DNA of 52,625 nucleotides from Micromonospora haikouensis (GTDB lineage: Bacteria; Actinomycetota; Actinomycetes; Mycobacteriales; Micromonosporaceae): contig NZ_FMCW01000039.1 in assembly GCF_900091595.1 (NCBI RefSeq), positions 1 to 52,625 of the forward strand, given 5' to 3'. Of the stretch, positions 1-7,964 are shown piece by piece; position 1 is the first letter of the stretch; the number at the start of each line of letters is the position of its first letter. The notes beneath the pieces are model-generated. The model did not search any database, was not told where the DNA came from, and worked only from the letters and a program-made list of their open reading frames with translations. A program made the position numbers and the translations under genes.

Positions 1-437
1 AGACCCTGGACCACACCCGGGTCACCATCGCCGCGCAGGCCGTCGGCATCGCGCAGGGCGCGCTCGACTACGCCAAGGGGTACGTGCAGGAGCGCAAGCA
101 GTTCGGCAAGGCGGTCGCCGAGTTCCAGGGCGTCCAGTTCATGCTCGCCGACATGGGCATGAAGCTGGAGGCGGCCCGCCAGTTGACGTACGCCGCCGCC
201 GGCAGGTCCGAGCGGGGCGACGCCGACCTGACCTACTTCGGCGCGGCGGCCAAGTGCTTCGCCTCCGACGCCGCCATGGAGATCACCACCGACGCCGTGC
301 AACTGCTCGGTGGGTACGGCTACACCCGCGACTACCCGGTCGAGCGGATGATGCGGGACGCCAAGATCACCCAGATCTACGAGGGCACCAACCAGGTCCA
401 GCGCATCGTGATGGCCCGCCAGCTGCTGCGCGGCTGA
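1..437 (+). CDS. Acyl-CoA dehydrogenase, C-terminal part (runs off left edge)
   Basis: The frame is open from base 3 at the left edge to a TGA at 435-437, giving the last 144 residues of a protein whose start lies outside the window. The segment is the C-terminal helical domain of an acyl-CoA dehydrogenase, a flavoenzyme that makes the alpha-beta double bond in fatty-acid or branched-chain acyl-CoA breakdown. Diagnostic stretches are YVQERKQFGKAV, GGYGYTRDYPVERMMRD and IYEGTNQVQR. The Glu of YEGT is the catalytic base in the medium-chain-type branch of the family. FAD-domain and substrate-specific residues are missing here, so chain-length specificity cannot be read. The next gene converges on it from the other strand. 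Confidence 0.93.
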   Translation, partial: TLDHTRVTIAAQAVGIAQGALDYAKGYVQERKQFGKAVAEFQGVQFMLADMGMKLEAARQLTYAAAGRSERGDADLTYFGAAAKCFASDAAMEITTDAVQLLGGYGYTRDYPVERMMRDAKITQIYEGTNQVQRIVMARQLLRG

Positions 438-528
438 CCGTCGGCTCTGCCCTCGGCTCGGGCCTGCCCCTGGCCTCGGGCCGGCGGCGCGGGCGTCGGG
501 GCCCGGGGCGCCGGCATCCGGGCCGGCC

Positions 529-590
529 CGACGTTGCCGGGCACGGGGTGCCGGCCTCCGGTTCGTTCGACGTTGCCGGGCACGGGGTGC
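529..590. repeat. 23-bp direct repeat, two copies, between convergent genes
   Basis: CGACGTTGCCGGGCACGGGG followed by TGC occurs at 529-551 and again at 568-590, a 39-base period. It lies in the 201-base gap between two convergent stop codons. Function is unknown; it may be a small local duplication. Confidence 0.6.
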
Positions 591-638
591 GGTGGCGGGG
601 GAGGCCCCGTCCGCGCCCCGTGCCCGACGGCGGTCTCG

Positions 639-1295
639 TCAGCGCAGCTCGGTGGTGGTGTCCTCCGGGCGGCGCGGCGGGGCAGACCAGGGGGACTCCC
701 CGGCCGTGCGGCGGGGCAACGGCTCCGGCGGCGGCTGGTCCGGGTAGCCCAGGGTGAGCGGCGCGGTGTCCCGCTCCGCCGCGCTGCCGCCCGACGGCCA
801 GTCGGTGAGCGTGAACGTGTTGGTGGCGGCGTCCTCCGGCCGCTGCGCCGGCACGGGACCGGCCGCCGGCCGGGGCCAGCGCCGCCACCGCTGCCGGCTG
901 AACGTGGCCATCAGCAGCAGCGCGCCGACCAGGAAGAGCGTGCCGTTCTGCACGGGCAGGAACAGCGGCAGCGGGTCGCCCAGCGCCTTCCAGCCCTCGG
1001 GGACGCGGTCGCGCACCTCGAACGGCGCGACGAACATCCCGACGTACGGGGCGATCAGCAGCAGCCCGGCGACCAGCGGGCCGAGCGGCGAGACACGCAG
1101 GGTGCCGAGCAGGCCGAGCAGGACGCCGGCCACGGCCAGGTAGACGCCCGGCTCGATCAGGTTGGCCGTGTTGAACGTGCCGATCTCCACCCACCGGGTG
1201 ATCGTGCGGGTCGACCCGTCCTGCCCGAGCGCGAGCAGCACCCAGGTGACGGGCGCCACCACCAGCCCGGCGAGGAAGCTCCAGAGATGTCGCAT
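639..1295 (-). CDS. Small integral membrane protein of unknown function
   Basis: This encodes 218 residues. The first about 140 carry four hydrophobic segments: LWSFLAGLVVAPVTWVLLAL near the start, LIEPGVYLAVAGVLLGLLG, PLGPLVAGLLLIAPYVGMFV, and GTLFLVGALLLMATF. The C-terminal about 75 residues are hydrophilic, rich in Pro, Arg and Thr, and probably cytoplasmic. No catalytic motif or family signature is apparent, so the function is unknown. The start ATG at 1293-1295 lies only 24 bases from the ATG of the divergent thioesterase. The two genes must therefore share a very compact promoter region and may be leaderless. The gene converges on the acyl-CoA dehydrogenase to its left. Confidence 0.75.
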   Translation of the reverse strand: MRHLWSFLAGLVVAPVTWVLLALGQDGSTRTITRWVEIGTFNTANLIEPGVYLAVAGVLLGLLGTLRVSPLGPLVAGLLLIAPYVGMFVAPFEVRDRVPEGWKALGDPLPLFLPVQNGTLFLVGALLLMATFSRQRWRRWPRPAAGPVPAQRPEDAATNTFTLTDWPSGGSAAERDTAPLTLGYPDQPPPEPLPRRTAGESPWSAPPRRPEDTTTELR

Positions 1296-1318
1296 TGGCG
1301 CACCGTACCGTTTCCGGC

Positions 1319-1855
1319 ATGACAGATCACCTCTCCACCGCGCCGCATCCCGCTGCGTCCCCGCAGGGCAAACCCACGTCGTACTCCCGCGTCACGCTCA
1401 GTCGCATCATGACCGCGGTCGATGTCAATCTGTACGGGACCGTGCACGGAGGGGTGTTGATGAAGTTCGTCGACGACGTGGCGGGCGCGGCGGCGGCCCG
1501 GCACAGCGGCGGCACGGCGGTGACGGCCGCGATCGACGAGATCGTGTTCTCCGAGGCCGTCCGGGTGGGCGACCTGGTGCACGCGCACGCCCAGGTGAAC
1601 TGGACCGGGCAGACCTCGATGGAGGTGGGCGTGCGGGTGGTCGCCGAGCGCTGGGACTCGGCCGAGGACGAGCCGGTGCCGGTCGCCACGGCGTACCTGG
1701 TCTTCGTGGGGGTGGACGTGGGCGGCCTGTCCCGAACGGTCCGGCCGGTGCTGCCGGAGACCCCGGAGGACGAGCGCCGCTACCGGGAGGCGGAGATCCG
1801 CCGGGCCCACCGCCTGGCCCGCCGCCGCGCCATCCAGGCCCACCGCGAGGGCTGA
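1319..1855 (+). CDS. Acyl-CoA thioesterase, hotdog fold (YciA/BACH type)
   Basis: The product is 178 residues from the ATG at 1319. An in-frame TTG at 1295 would add eight residues but overlaps the divergent start codon. The stretch NLYGTVHGGVLMKFVDDVAG is the hotdog active-site region of acyl-CoA hydrolases, where the Asp of the VDD stretch is the usual catalytic residue. One hotdog domain spans about residues 20-140, followed by a very basic Arg-rich tail of about 35 residues. The enzyme hydrolyses acyl-CoA thioesters to free acid and CoA in the cytoplasm. Specificity cannot be read from sequence. There is no good Shine-Dalgarno sequence before the ATG, which fits leaderless translation common in actinobacteria. 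Confidence 0.88.
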   Translation: MTDHLSTAPHPAASPQGKPTSYSRVTLSRIMTAVDVNLYGTVHGGVLMKFVDDVAGAAAARHSGGTAVTAAIDEIVFSEAVRVGDLVHAHAQVNWTGQTSMEVGVRVVAERWDSAEDEPVPVATAYLVFVGVDVGGLSRTVRPVLPETPEDERRYREAEIRRAHRLARRRAIQAHREG

Positions 1856-1895
1856 CTGTCCCCCTCCCGGCCCGACCCGGCCTGGCGGCCGCTGT

Positions 1896-1944
1896 GAGAA
1901 GGGTGCCCTTCTCTACCGTATGCGTTAACAAGGGGCCCTTCCTT
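1896..1944. repeat. Dispersed bipartite palindromic repeat, copy 1
   Basis: Two GGGCCC-centred palindromes (GAGAAGGGTGCCCTTCTC and AAGGGGCCCTT) are joined by a spacer holding GCGTTAACA. The same arrangement recurs at 7890-7943 and, inverted, at 33108-33160, so this is an interspersed intergenic element rather than a gene-specific terminator. It sits between the thioesterase and acetoacetyl-CoA synthetase genes. Confidence 0.75.
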
Positions 1945-2092
1945 ACACCCCACACAGCGCGGGCGCCGGGGGTGTGGGGCGGGCACGCCCCGGCGGTGGG
2001 TACCGGGGCGGACAATGTCCCTGCGACATAGGGCAAGATGGCATCACGGCCCACGTGACGGGGCGGTCCGGGGTCTGGAGGAGGGTGGAGCT

Positions 2093-4081
2093 GTGGGTGA
2101 CGTGCTGTGGACACCGCCGGCGGACGTGCGCGAGCGGTCCCGGATCGGTGCCTACCTGCGTTGGCTGGCGGAGCACCGGGGGCTGGAGTTCGCCGACTAC
2201 GCCGCGCTGTGGGAGTGGTCGGTCACCGACCTCGACGGGTTCTGGCGGTCCGTCTGGGACCACTTCGGCGTCGTCGCGCACACCGAGCCGACGGCCACGC
2301 TGGCCGACCCGGCGATGCCCGGCGCCCGCTGGTTCCCCGGGGCCACGCTCAACTACGCCGAGAACGTGCTGCGCATGCCGGGGCTCGGCGACGACGACCC
2401 GGTGGTGATCGCGCACGGGCAGACCCGCGCGCCGCAGACCCTGACGGCCGCCGGGCTGCGCGAGCAGGTCCGCCGGGTGGCGGCCGGGCTGCGTCGCCTC
2501 GGCGTCGGCCCCGGCGACCGGGTCGCCGCGTACGCGCCGAACATCCCCGAGACGTACGTGCTGCTGCTGGCCACGGCCAGCCTCGGCGCGATCTTCTCGT
2601 CCTGCGCGCCGGAGTTCGGCACCCGCAGCGTCACCGACCGGTGGCGGCAGATCGAGCCGAAGGTCCTCGTCGCCGTCGACGGCTACCGGTACGGCGACAA
2701 GCCCGTCGACCGGCGCGGCGAGGTGGCCGCCATCCGGGCCGCCCTGCCGTCGCTGGAGCACACCGTCGCCGTCGCGTACCTCGACCCGGACGGCCCGGCC
2801 CCCGACGGCGCGCTGCCGTGGGCGGAGCTGGCCGCGCCGACCGACGAGCCGCTGACCTTCGCCGGCGTGCCGTTCGACCACCCGCTGTACGTGCTCTACT
2901 CCTCCGGCACCACCGGGCTGCCCAAGCCGATCGTGCACGGCCACGGCGGGATCCTGCTGGAGCACCTGAAGATGCTCGCCCTGCACCACGACCTGGGCCC
3001 GGGCGACCGGTTCTTCTGGTTCACCACCACCGGCTGGATGATGTGGAACTTCCTGGTCTCCGCGCCGGCGGTCGGCGCGGCGATCGTGCTGTTCGACGGC
3101 AACCCGGGCCACCCCGACCTGGGCGGGCTGTGGCGGCTGGCCGCCGAGACCGGCACCACCTACTTCGGCACCTCCGCGCCGTTCCTGCTGGCCTGCCGCA
3201 AGGCCGGCCTGGTGCCGCGGGAGGTCGCCGACCTGTCCGCGCTGCGCGGCGTCGGCTCGACCGGCGCGCCGCTGCCCGCCGAGGGCTTCACCTGGGTCTA
3301 CGAGACGGTCGGCACCGACCTCCAGCTCCAGTCGCTCTCCGGCGGCACGGACGTGTGCACCGGCTTCGTCGGCGGGGTGCCGCTGCTGCCCGTGCACGCC
3401 GGGGAGATCACCTGCCGGGCGCTCGGCGCGCGGGTGGAGGCGCGCTCGGCCGATGGCACGCCGGTCCTCGGCGAGCTGGGCGAGCTGGTGATCACCGCAC
3501 CGATGCCGAGCATGCCGGTCGGGTTCTGGAACGACACCGACGGGTCCCGCTACCGGGAGGCGTACTTCGAGCTCTACCCGGGCGTGTGGCGGCACGGCGA
3601 CTGGATCACGATCAACGAGCGGGGCGGCTGCGTGATCACCGGCCGGTCCGACGCCACCCTCAACCGGGGCGGCGTGCGGCTCGGCACCGCCGAGTTCTAC
3701 TCCGTCGTCGAGGGCCTCGACGAGGTCGTCGACTCGGTGGTGGTGCACCTGGAGGACGACGAGGGCGGCGCGGGGGAGCTGCTGCTGTTCGTGGTGCTCG
3801 CCGCCGGCCTCGAACTCGACGACGCGCTGCGGAAGAAGATCTGCCGCGAGCTGCGCACCGCCCTGTCGCCCCGGCACGTCCCCGACGAGATCCACCAGGT
3901 CCGGGCCGTCCCGCGCACCCTGAGCGCGAAGAAGCTGGAGGTGCCCGTGAAGAAGATCCTCACCGGCACGCCGGTGGACGACGCGGCGGCCAAGGGCGCC
4001 CTGGCCAACCCGGAGTCGCTGACGGCGTTCGCCGCGTTCGCCCAGCGCCGGCCCGCCCCGGAGGCACCGGCCCGCTCCTGA
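2093..4081 (+). CDS. Acetoacetyl-CoA synthetase (acetoacetate--CoA ligase)
   Basis: The 662-residue product starts at GTG 2093, chosen because GGAGGAGGGTGGAG lies just upstream; an in-frame start at 2015 is open but has no such site. It is an adenylate-forming ligase that activates acetoacetate with ATP and joins it to CoA. The AMP-binding P-loop SSGTTGLPKP is at about residues 270-279. Further family marks are the FFWFTTTGWMMWN stretch, GSTGAPLP, LSGGTDVCTGF, and YRHGDW-like YPGVWRHGDW. The C-terminal A10 motif is SAKKLEVPVKK, whose Lys is the adenylation catalytic residue. Length and the N-terminal segment WTPPADVRERSRIGAYLRWL match the acetoacetyl-CoA synthetase subfamily of about 650-660 residues. 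It probably feeds ketone-body or leucine-derived acetoacetate into acetyl-CoA. Its stop is 10 bases from the convergent next gene. Confidence 0.93.
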   Translation: MGDVLWTPPADVRERSRIGAYLRWLAEHRGLEFADYAALWEWSVTDLDGFWRSVWDHFGVVAHTEPTATLADPAMPGARWFPGATLNYAENVLRMPGLGDDDPVVIAHGQTRAPQTLTAAGLREQVRRVAAGLRRLGVGPGDRVAAYAPNIPETYVLLLATASLGAIFSSCAPEFGTRSVTDRWRQIEPKVLVAVDGYRYGDKPVDRRGEVAAIRAALPSLEHTVAVAYLDPDGPAPDGALPWAELAAPTDEPLTFAGVPFDHPLYVLYSSGTTGLPKPIVHGHGGILLEHLKMLALHHDLGPGDRFFWFTTTGWMMWNFLVSAPAVGAAIVLFDGNPGHPDLGGLWRLAAETGTTYFGTSAPFLLACRKAGLVPREVADLSALRGVGSTGAPLPAEGFTWVYETVGTDLQLQSLSGGTDVCTGFVGGVPLLPVHAGEITCRALGARVEARSADGTPVLGELGELVITAPMPSMPVGFWNDTDGSRYREAYFELYPGVWRHGDWITINERGGCVITGRSDATLNRGGVRLGTAEFYSVVEGLDEVVDSVVVHLEDDEGGAGELLLFVVLAAGLELDDALRKKICRELRTALSPRHVPDEIHQVRAVPRTLSAKKLEVPVKKILTGTPVDDAAAKGALANPESLTAFAAFAQRRPAPEAPARS

Positions 4082-4090
4082 CAACCGTCG

Positions 4091-4780
4091 TCAGGCCAGG
4101 GTGCGGGTGACCCGTTCCGTCTCGGCGCGGGCGGGCAGCCGGGCCGGGTCCGCGTTGGCGCACAGCACCGTCGACGCGCCGGCCACCAGCGGGGCGAGCA
4201 GCCAGTCGACCGGGTCCGGGTGGGCGGTCACGTCCAGCAGGACCCGGTCGCCCCGGGTCAGCCCCAGCTCCGCCGCCCGGGCCGCCGCGCGGCCCAGCAG
4301 CTCCGCGTCGGCCGGCCCACCGGCGGCGTACGGGGTGAAGTGGTCGCCGTGCGCGCGCACGGCGACCACGTAGTCGGCGAAGCCGGCGGGCACCTCGCGC
4401 AGCGGCAGGGCGAACGGGGCGAGCGCCAGCGCGTACCGCTCGGCGGCCGGCCAGGCGTCGGCCTCGCCGACCCGGTCGGCGGCGGCGAAGAGCACCTCCA
4501 CCGGACCCGGCGCGTCGGCCACCACCAGCCCGGCGGACCAGCAGCCCAGCAGCACGGCGGCGGTCTGCCAGTGCGGCGGGAGCAGCGCCCCGGCCGACTC
4601 GCCCGGGCCGGCGGCCACTTCGTCGGTCAACAGGTTGGCGGTCTTGGCCACCCAGTTCGCCAGCGTCGCGCCGGACAGTTCGGTGCGCTCGCCGGTGGCG
4701 TCGTCATACCAGGTCAGCAGGGGTCGCGCGGGGTCGGGTGCGATCGCTGCGGCGAACACCCGGGCAATGTTGTCGGCCAT
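4091..4780 (-). CDS. TIGR03089 family protein (truncated AMP-ligase-like)
   Basis: This gene encodes 229 residues beginning MADNIARVFAAAI at the ATG 4778-4780. The frame is open further upstream to 4921 but would then run into the promoter area of the glycosyltransferase. It resembles the N-terminal half of acyl-CoA synthetases (LLTWYDDATGERTELSGATL, and GDRVLLDV) but lacks the P-loop SSGTTG and the whole C-terminal domain, so it cannot be a normal adenylating enzyme. The family is conserved in actinobacteria, and its role is unknown. It is divergent from the glycosyltransferase with about 150 bases between starts, and convergent with the acetoacetyl-CoA synthetase gene. Confidence 0.85.
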   Translation of the reverse strand: MADNIARVFAAAIAPDPARPLLTWYDDATGERTELSGATLANWVAKTANLLTDEVAAGPGESAGALLPPHWQTAAVLLGCWSAGLVVADAPGPVEVLFAAADRVGEADAWPAAERYALALAPFALPLREVPAGFADYVVAVRAHGDHFTPYAAGGPADAELLGRAAARAAELGLTRGDRVLLDVTAHPDPVDWLLAPLVAGASTVLCANADPARLPARAETERVTRTLA

Positions 4781-4932
4781 CGGCGCGAACGATACGCCGC
4801 CGGAGTCCGTATCCCACGACAGTGACAAGTCGGCGAACGGTCGGGTCGCAGTCAGCGACCGGGCCGGGCTCCGGCGTAGGCTTGCCCGGAGTGTTGTTCC
4901 CCACAGATTTCGCCACCGCAAGGAGTCGCCCC

Positions 4933-6078
4933 GTGACCGCCGGTCGTCCGCCCCGCGTACTCATCGACGCCACGAGTGTCCCCGCCGACCGGGGCGGCGT
5001 CGGTCGATACGTCGACGGCCTGCTCGGCGCCCTCGGGAAGGTGTGCGGCCAAGGGGTCGACCTGGCCGTGGTCGGCCTGCGCACCGACCTGGAGCGCTAC
5101 TCCCGGATGCTGCCCGGCGCGGAGATCGTCGCCGCCCCCGCCGCCGTGGCCCACCGCCCGGCCCGGCTCGCCTGGGAGCAGACCGGCCTGCCGCTGCTGG
5201 CCCAGCAGGTCGGCGCGCAGGTGCTGCACTCGCCCTTCTACACCTGCCCGTTGCGGGCGGGTTGTCCGGTCACGGTGACCGTGCACGACGCGACCTTCTT
5301 CACCGAGCCGGAGCACTACGACAAGTCCCGCCGCACGTTCTTCCGCAGCGCGATCAAGACGTCGCTGCGCCGGGCCGCCCGGGTGATCGTGCCCAGCAAG
5401 GCCACCCGCGACGAGCTGATCCGGCTGCTCGACGCCGACCCGACCCGCATCGACGTGGCGTACCACGGGGTCGACCACGCCGCCTTCCACGCGCCCGGCG
5501 AGGAGGAGAAGGCCCGGGTCCGGGCCCGGCTGGGGCTCGGCGACAGCAGCTACGTCGCGTTCCTCGGCGCGAAGGAGCCGCGCAAGAACGTCCCGAACCT
5601 GATCCGGGGCTGGGCGCGCGCGGTCGCCGACCGGCAGGACCCGCCCGCCCTGGTGGTCGCCGGCGGTCAGGGGCACGACGACGACATCGACCGGGCCGTC
5701 GCCGAGGTGCCGTCGCACCTGCGCCTGCTGCGCCCGGGCTACCTGCGCTACGCCGACCTGCCCGGCTTCCTCGGCGGCGCGCTGGTCGCCGCCTACCCGT
5801 CGTACGGTGAGGGGTTCGGCCTGCCGATCCTGGAGGCGATGGCCTGCGCCGCCCCGGTGCTGACCACGCCGCGGCTGTCGCTGCCGGAGGTCGGCGGCGA
5901 CGCGGTGGCGTACACGAGCGAGGCCCCGGAGCAGATCGCCACCGACCTGGCCGCCCTGCTCGACGACGAGCAGCGCCGGCTGTCGCTGGCCAAGGCCGGC
6001 TTCGACCGGGCGAAGGAGTTCACCTGGGAGTCCAGCGCCGAGGTGCACATCGCGGCGTGGACGCGGGCCCGCGCCTGA
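4933..6078 (+). CDS. Glycosyltransferase family 4-type (GT-B)
   Basis: The product has 381 residues from GTG 4933, picked because AAGGAG lies eight bases upstream at 4920-4925. The frame stays open to 4738 without a better site. The N-terminal Rossmann half begins PRVLIDATSVPADRGGVGRY, with the Gly-rich acceptor loop. The C-terminal half carries FLGAKEPRKN and the GT-B donor-binding motif EGFGLPILEAM at about residues 293-303, with its two Glu residues eight apart. It transfers a sugar from an activated nucleotide donor to an unknown acceptor. The next gene makes GDP-mannose, so a mannosyltransferase role in cell-envelope glycan synthesis is plausible, but that is inference. Confidence 0.9.
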   Translation: MTAGRPPRVLIDATSVPADRGGVGRYVDGLLGALGKVCGQGVDLAVVGLRTDLERYSRMLPGAEIVAAPAAVAHRPARLAWEQTGLPLLAQQVGAQVLHSPFYTCPLRAGCPVTVTVHDATFFTEPEHYDKSRRTFFRSAIKTSLRRAARVIVPSKATRDELIRLLDADPTRIDVAYHGVDHAAFHAPGEEEKARVRARLGLGDSSYVAFLGAKEPRKNVPNLIRGWARAVADRQDPPALVVAGGQGHDDDIDRAVAEVPSHLRLLRPGYLRYADLPGFLGGALVAAYPSYGEGFGLPILEAMACAAPVLTTPRLSLPEVGGDAVAYTSEAPEQIATDLAALLDDEQRRLSLAKAGFDRAKEFTWESSAEVHIAAWTRARA

Positions 6079-6132
6079 CGCCGCGCGCGTGACGATGCGC
6101 CCGTAGCGTGCGGGTTCGGGCATGATGTGCTG

Positions 6133-7224
6133 ATGCTCTACGCCGTCATCCCGGCGGGCGGCAGCGGCACAAGGTTGTGGCCGTTGTCCCGTGCGGGCCA
6201 TCCCAAGTTCCTCCACCCGCTCACCGGCACCCCCGCGTCCCTGCTCCAGGCCACGGTGGACCGGCTGGCGCCGCTGACCACGCCGGAGCGCACCCTGGTG
6301 GTCACCGGAGCCGCGCACGTCGCGGCGGTGGCGCGGCAACTGGCCGGCCTGCCCGAGGAGAACATCCTCGTCGAGCCCTCGCCCCGCGACTCCTGCGCGG
6401 CCATCGCCCTCGCCGCGGCGGTGATCGCGCAGCGCGAGCCGGGCGCGGTGATGGGCTCCTTCGCCGCAGACCACCTGATCCGCGACGCCGACGTCTGGCG
6501 GGCCACGGTCGCCGAGGCGGTGACCGGCGCGGAGCAGGGGCTGCTGATGACGGTGGGCATCACCCCGACGCGCGCCGAGACCGGGTACGGCTACCTGCAC
6601 ACCGGCGACCCGACCGCCGACGGTCCACTGCGGCCGGTGCTGGAGTTCAAGGAGAAGCCGGCCGCCGAGGTCGCCGAGGCGTACCTCCGCTCCGGGCACC
6701 ACCTGTGGAACGCCAGCATGTTCGTCTGGCGGGTCGACGTGTTCCTGGCGGAGCTGGCCCGTCAGCAGCCGGCGCTGCACGCCGGGATCACCGCGATCGC
6801 CGCCGCGTGGGGCACGCCCGAGCAGGACGACGTCCTCGGCACGGTCTGGCCGACCCTGCCGAAGATCTCCGTCGACTACGCGGTGATGGAGGGCGCGGCG
6901 ACCGCCGGGCGGGTGGCCACCGTCCCCGGCGACTTCGGCTGGAACGACGTCGGCGACTTCCACACCCTCGGCGACGTCCTGCCCGCCGACGCGGCCGGCA
7001 ACGTGGTCCTCGGCACCGACGCCAAGCCGGGCGTGCTGCTGCGCGACGCCAGCGGGCTGGTCGTGGTGCCGCACTCCGGCCGGCTGGTGGCCGCCCTCGG
7101 CGTGCACGACCTGATCGTCGTCGACACCCCCGACGCCGTGCTGGTCTGCCCCCGCGACCGCGCCCAGGACGTGAAGGCCCTGGTCGACGAGCTGAAGGAC
7201 CGGGGCGAGGAGAACCTGGTCTGA
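6133..7224 (+). CDS. manC: Mannose-1-phosphate guanylyltransferase
   Basis: A 363-residue protein from ATG 6133 (a GTG at 6127 is also in frame). It makes GDP-mannose from mannose-1-phosphate and GTP. The nucleotidyltransferase signature AVIPAGGSGTRLWPLSR, followed by HPKFL, is at the very N-terminus. Other family landmarks are EPSPRDSCAAIALAA, SFAADHLI, EFKEKPAAEVAEAYL, HHLWNASMFVWR, and the C-terminal GDFGWNDVGDFHTL and DLIVVDTPDAVLVCPRDRAQDVK. The protein ends after this domain and carries no isomerase fusion. GDP-mannose supplies the mannosyltransferases of phosphatidylinositol mannosides and lipoglycans. It sits 54 bases after the glycosyltransferase and probably belongs to the same transcription unit. 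Confidence 0.93.
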   Translation: MLYAVIPAGGSGTRLWPLSRAGHPKFLHPLTGTPASLLQATVDRLAPLTTPERTLVVTGAAHVAAVARQLAGLPEENILVEPSPRDSCAAIALAAAVIAQREPGAVMGSFAADHLIRDADVWRATVAEAVTGAEQGLLMTVGITPTRAETGYGYLHTGDPTADGPLRPVLEFKEKPAAEVAEAYLRSGHHLWNASMFVWRVDVFLAELARQQPALHAGITAIAAAWGTPEQDDVLGTVWPTLPKISVDYAVMEGAATAGRVATVPGDFGWNDVGDFHTLGDVLPADAAGNVVLGTDAKPGVLLRDASGLVVVPHSGRLVAALGVHDLIVVDTPDAVLVCPRDRAQDVKALVDELKDRGEENLV

Positions 7225-7322
7225 CCCCGCGCCGGGCGGGCGGCTGCCCAGTCGGCCCGGCCGCCCGCTGTCCGGCCGGTTGCGTGGCCCGGCGGTCCGC
7301 TGCCGGCGCGGCGTGGGCCGGG

Positions 7323-7952
7323 TCAGCCGCGGCGGCGGCGCAGGGCGGCCAGGGCCGGGGCGACGGGCTGGGCGGTCCCGCCGGCCAGCGGCTCCGGCAG
7401 CCGGTCCGGCGGGAACCAGCCGAGCGCTTCGGACTCGTCGCTGACCTGCTCCGTCGCGCCCGCCGGCGCGAAGACCGCGAACCGGACGTCGTAGTGCAGC
7501 GACCCGCCCTGGCAGGCGACCGAATGGACGTCCACGTCGATCGGGACCGGGTCGACGACCAGGCCGGCGATGCCCGACTCCTCGCCCGCCTCGCGCAGCG
7601 CCGCGCCGGCCAGGGTCCGGTCGCCGGGATCGCAGTGCCCGCCGAGCTGCACCCACTTGCGGAACTTGCCGTGCAGGCAGAGCAGCACCCGCCCGCCGGT
7701 CGGGTCGAGGACCAGCGCGCTGGCGGTGACGTGGCCCGCCCGGTGCTCCCGGGACAGGGCCGCCGGCCCGGCGGCCAGCAACTCCAGGGTGCGGTCGCGG
7801 GCCGCGCCGGCCGCCGTCCCGGTCGGCGTCCACCCTTCGAGTACGCGCGTCGCGTCGCCGTGCAGCGCCGCGTAGCTGGGGACATGGCTGTTAAGCGGGG
7901 GCCCCTGCTCGACAGAATGCGTTAACAGGGGGCCCTTCCTTGCATCTGGCAC
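7323..7952 (-). CDS. NUDIX hydrolase, start codon uncertain
   Basis: The conserved part begins around VPSYAALHGDATRVLEGW and contains a NUDIX box, GHCDPGD then TLAGAALREAGEESGI, with REAGEE as the metal-binding core. The first box Glu position reads Asp. The family hydrolyses a nucleoside diphosphate linked to another group; the substrate is unknown here. The start is problematic. No ATG or GTG exists in frame at the expected beginning of the conserved region near 7885 (the codon there is GTC). The first upstream in-frame GTG at 7950-7952 makes the frame read through a dispersed palindromic repeat. The limits given use that GTG; the real start may be a rare codon nearer 7885. It is divergent from the unknown gene at 7965. 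Confidence 0.82.
   Translation of the reverse strand: MPDARKGPLLTHSVEQGPPLNSHVPSYAALHGDATRVLEGWTPTGTAAGAARDRTLELLAAGPAALSREHRAGHVTASALVLDPTGGRVLLCLHGKFRKWVQLGGHCDPGDRTLAGAALREAGEESGIAGLVVDPVPIDVDVHSVACQGGSLHYDVRFAVFAPAGATEQVSDESEALGWFPPDRLPEPLAGGTAQPVAPALAALRRRRG
7890..7943. repeat. Dispersed bipartite palindromic repeat, copy 2
   Basis: This is the same design as the copy at 1896: a GGGGGCCCC palindrome, a spacer with GAATGCGTTAACA, then GGGGGCCCTTCCTT. It lies exactly where the start of the NUDIX gene and the promoter between the NUDIX and the 7965 gene should be. It may have disturbed both. Confidence 0.75.
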
Positions 7953-7964
7953 GGGTGCCACCCT

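Noticed and set aside
1943..4084. Long minus-strand frame opposite acetoacetyl-CoA synthetase
   Set aside because: It is a high-GC shadow frame, rich in Arg, Gly and Val without domains, while the plus strand encodes a clear enzyme.
4076..4095. Short CCTGAC/GTCAGG hairpin between convergent genes
   Set aside because: The six-base stem overlaps one stop codon and has no T tract, too weak to call a terminator.
4738..4932. Upstream extension of the glycosyltransferase
   Set aside because: It covers the promoter and start of the divergent TIGR03089 gene, and AAGGAG before the GTG at 4933 marks the better start.
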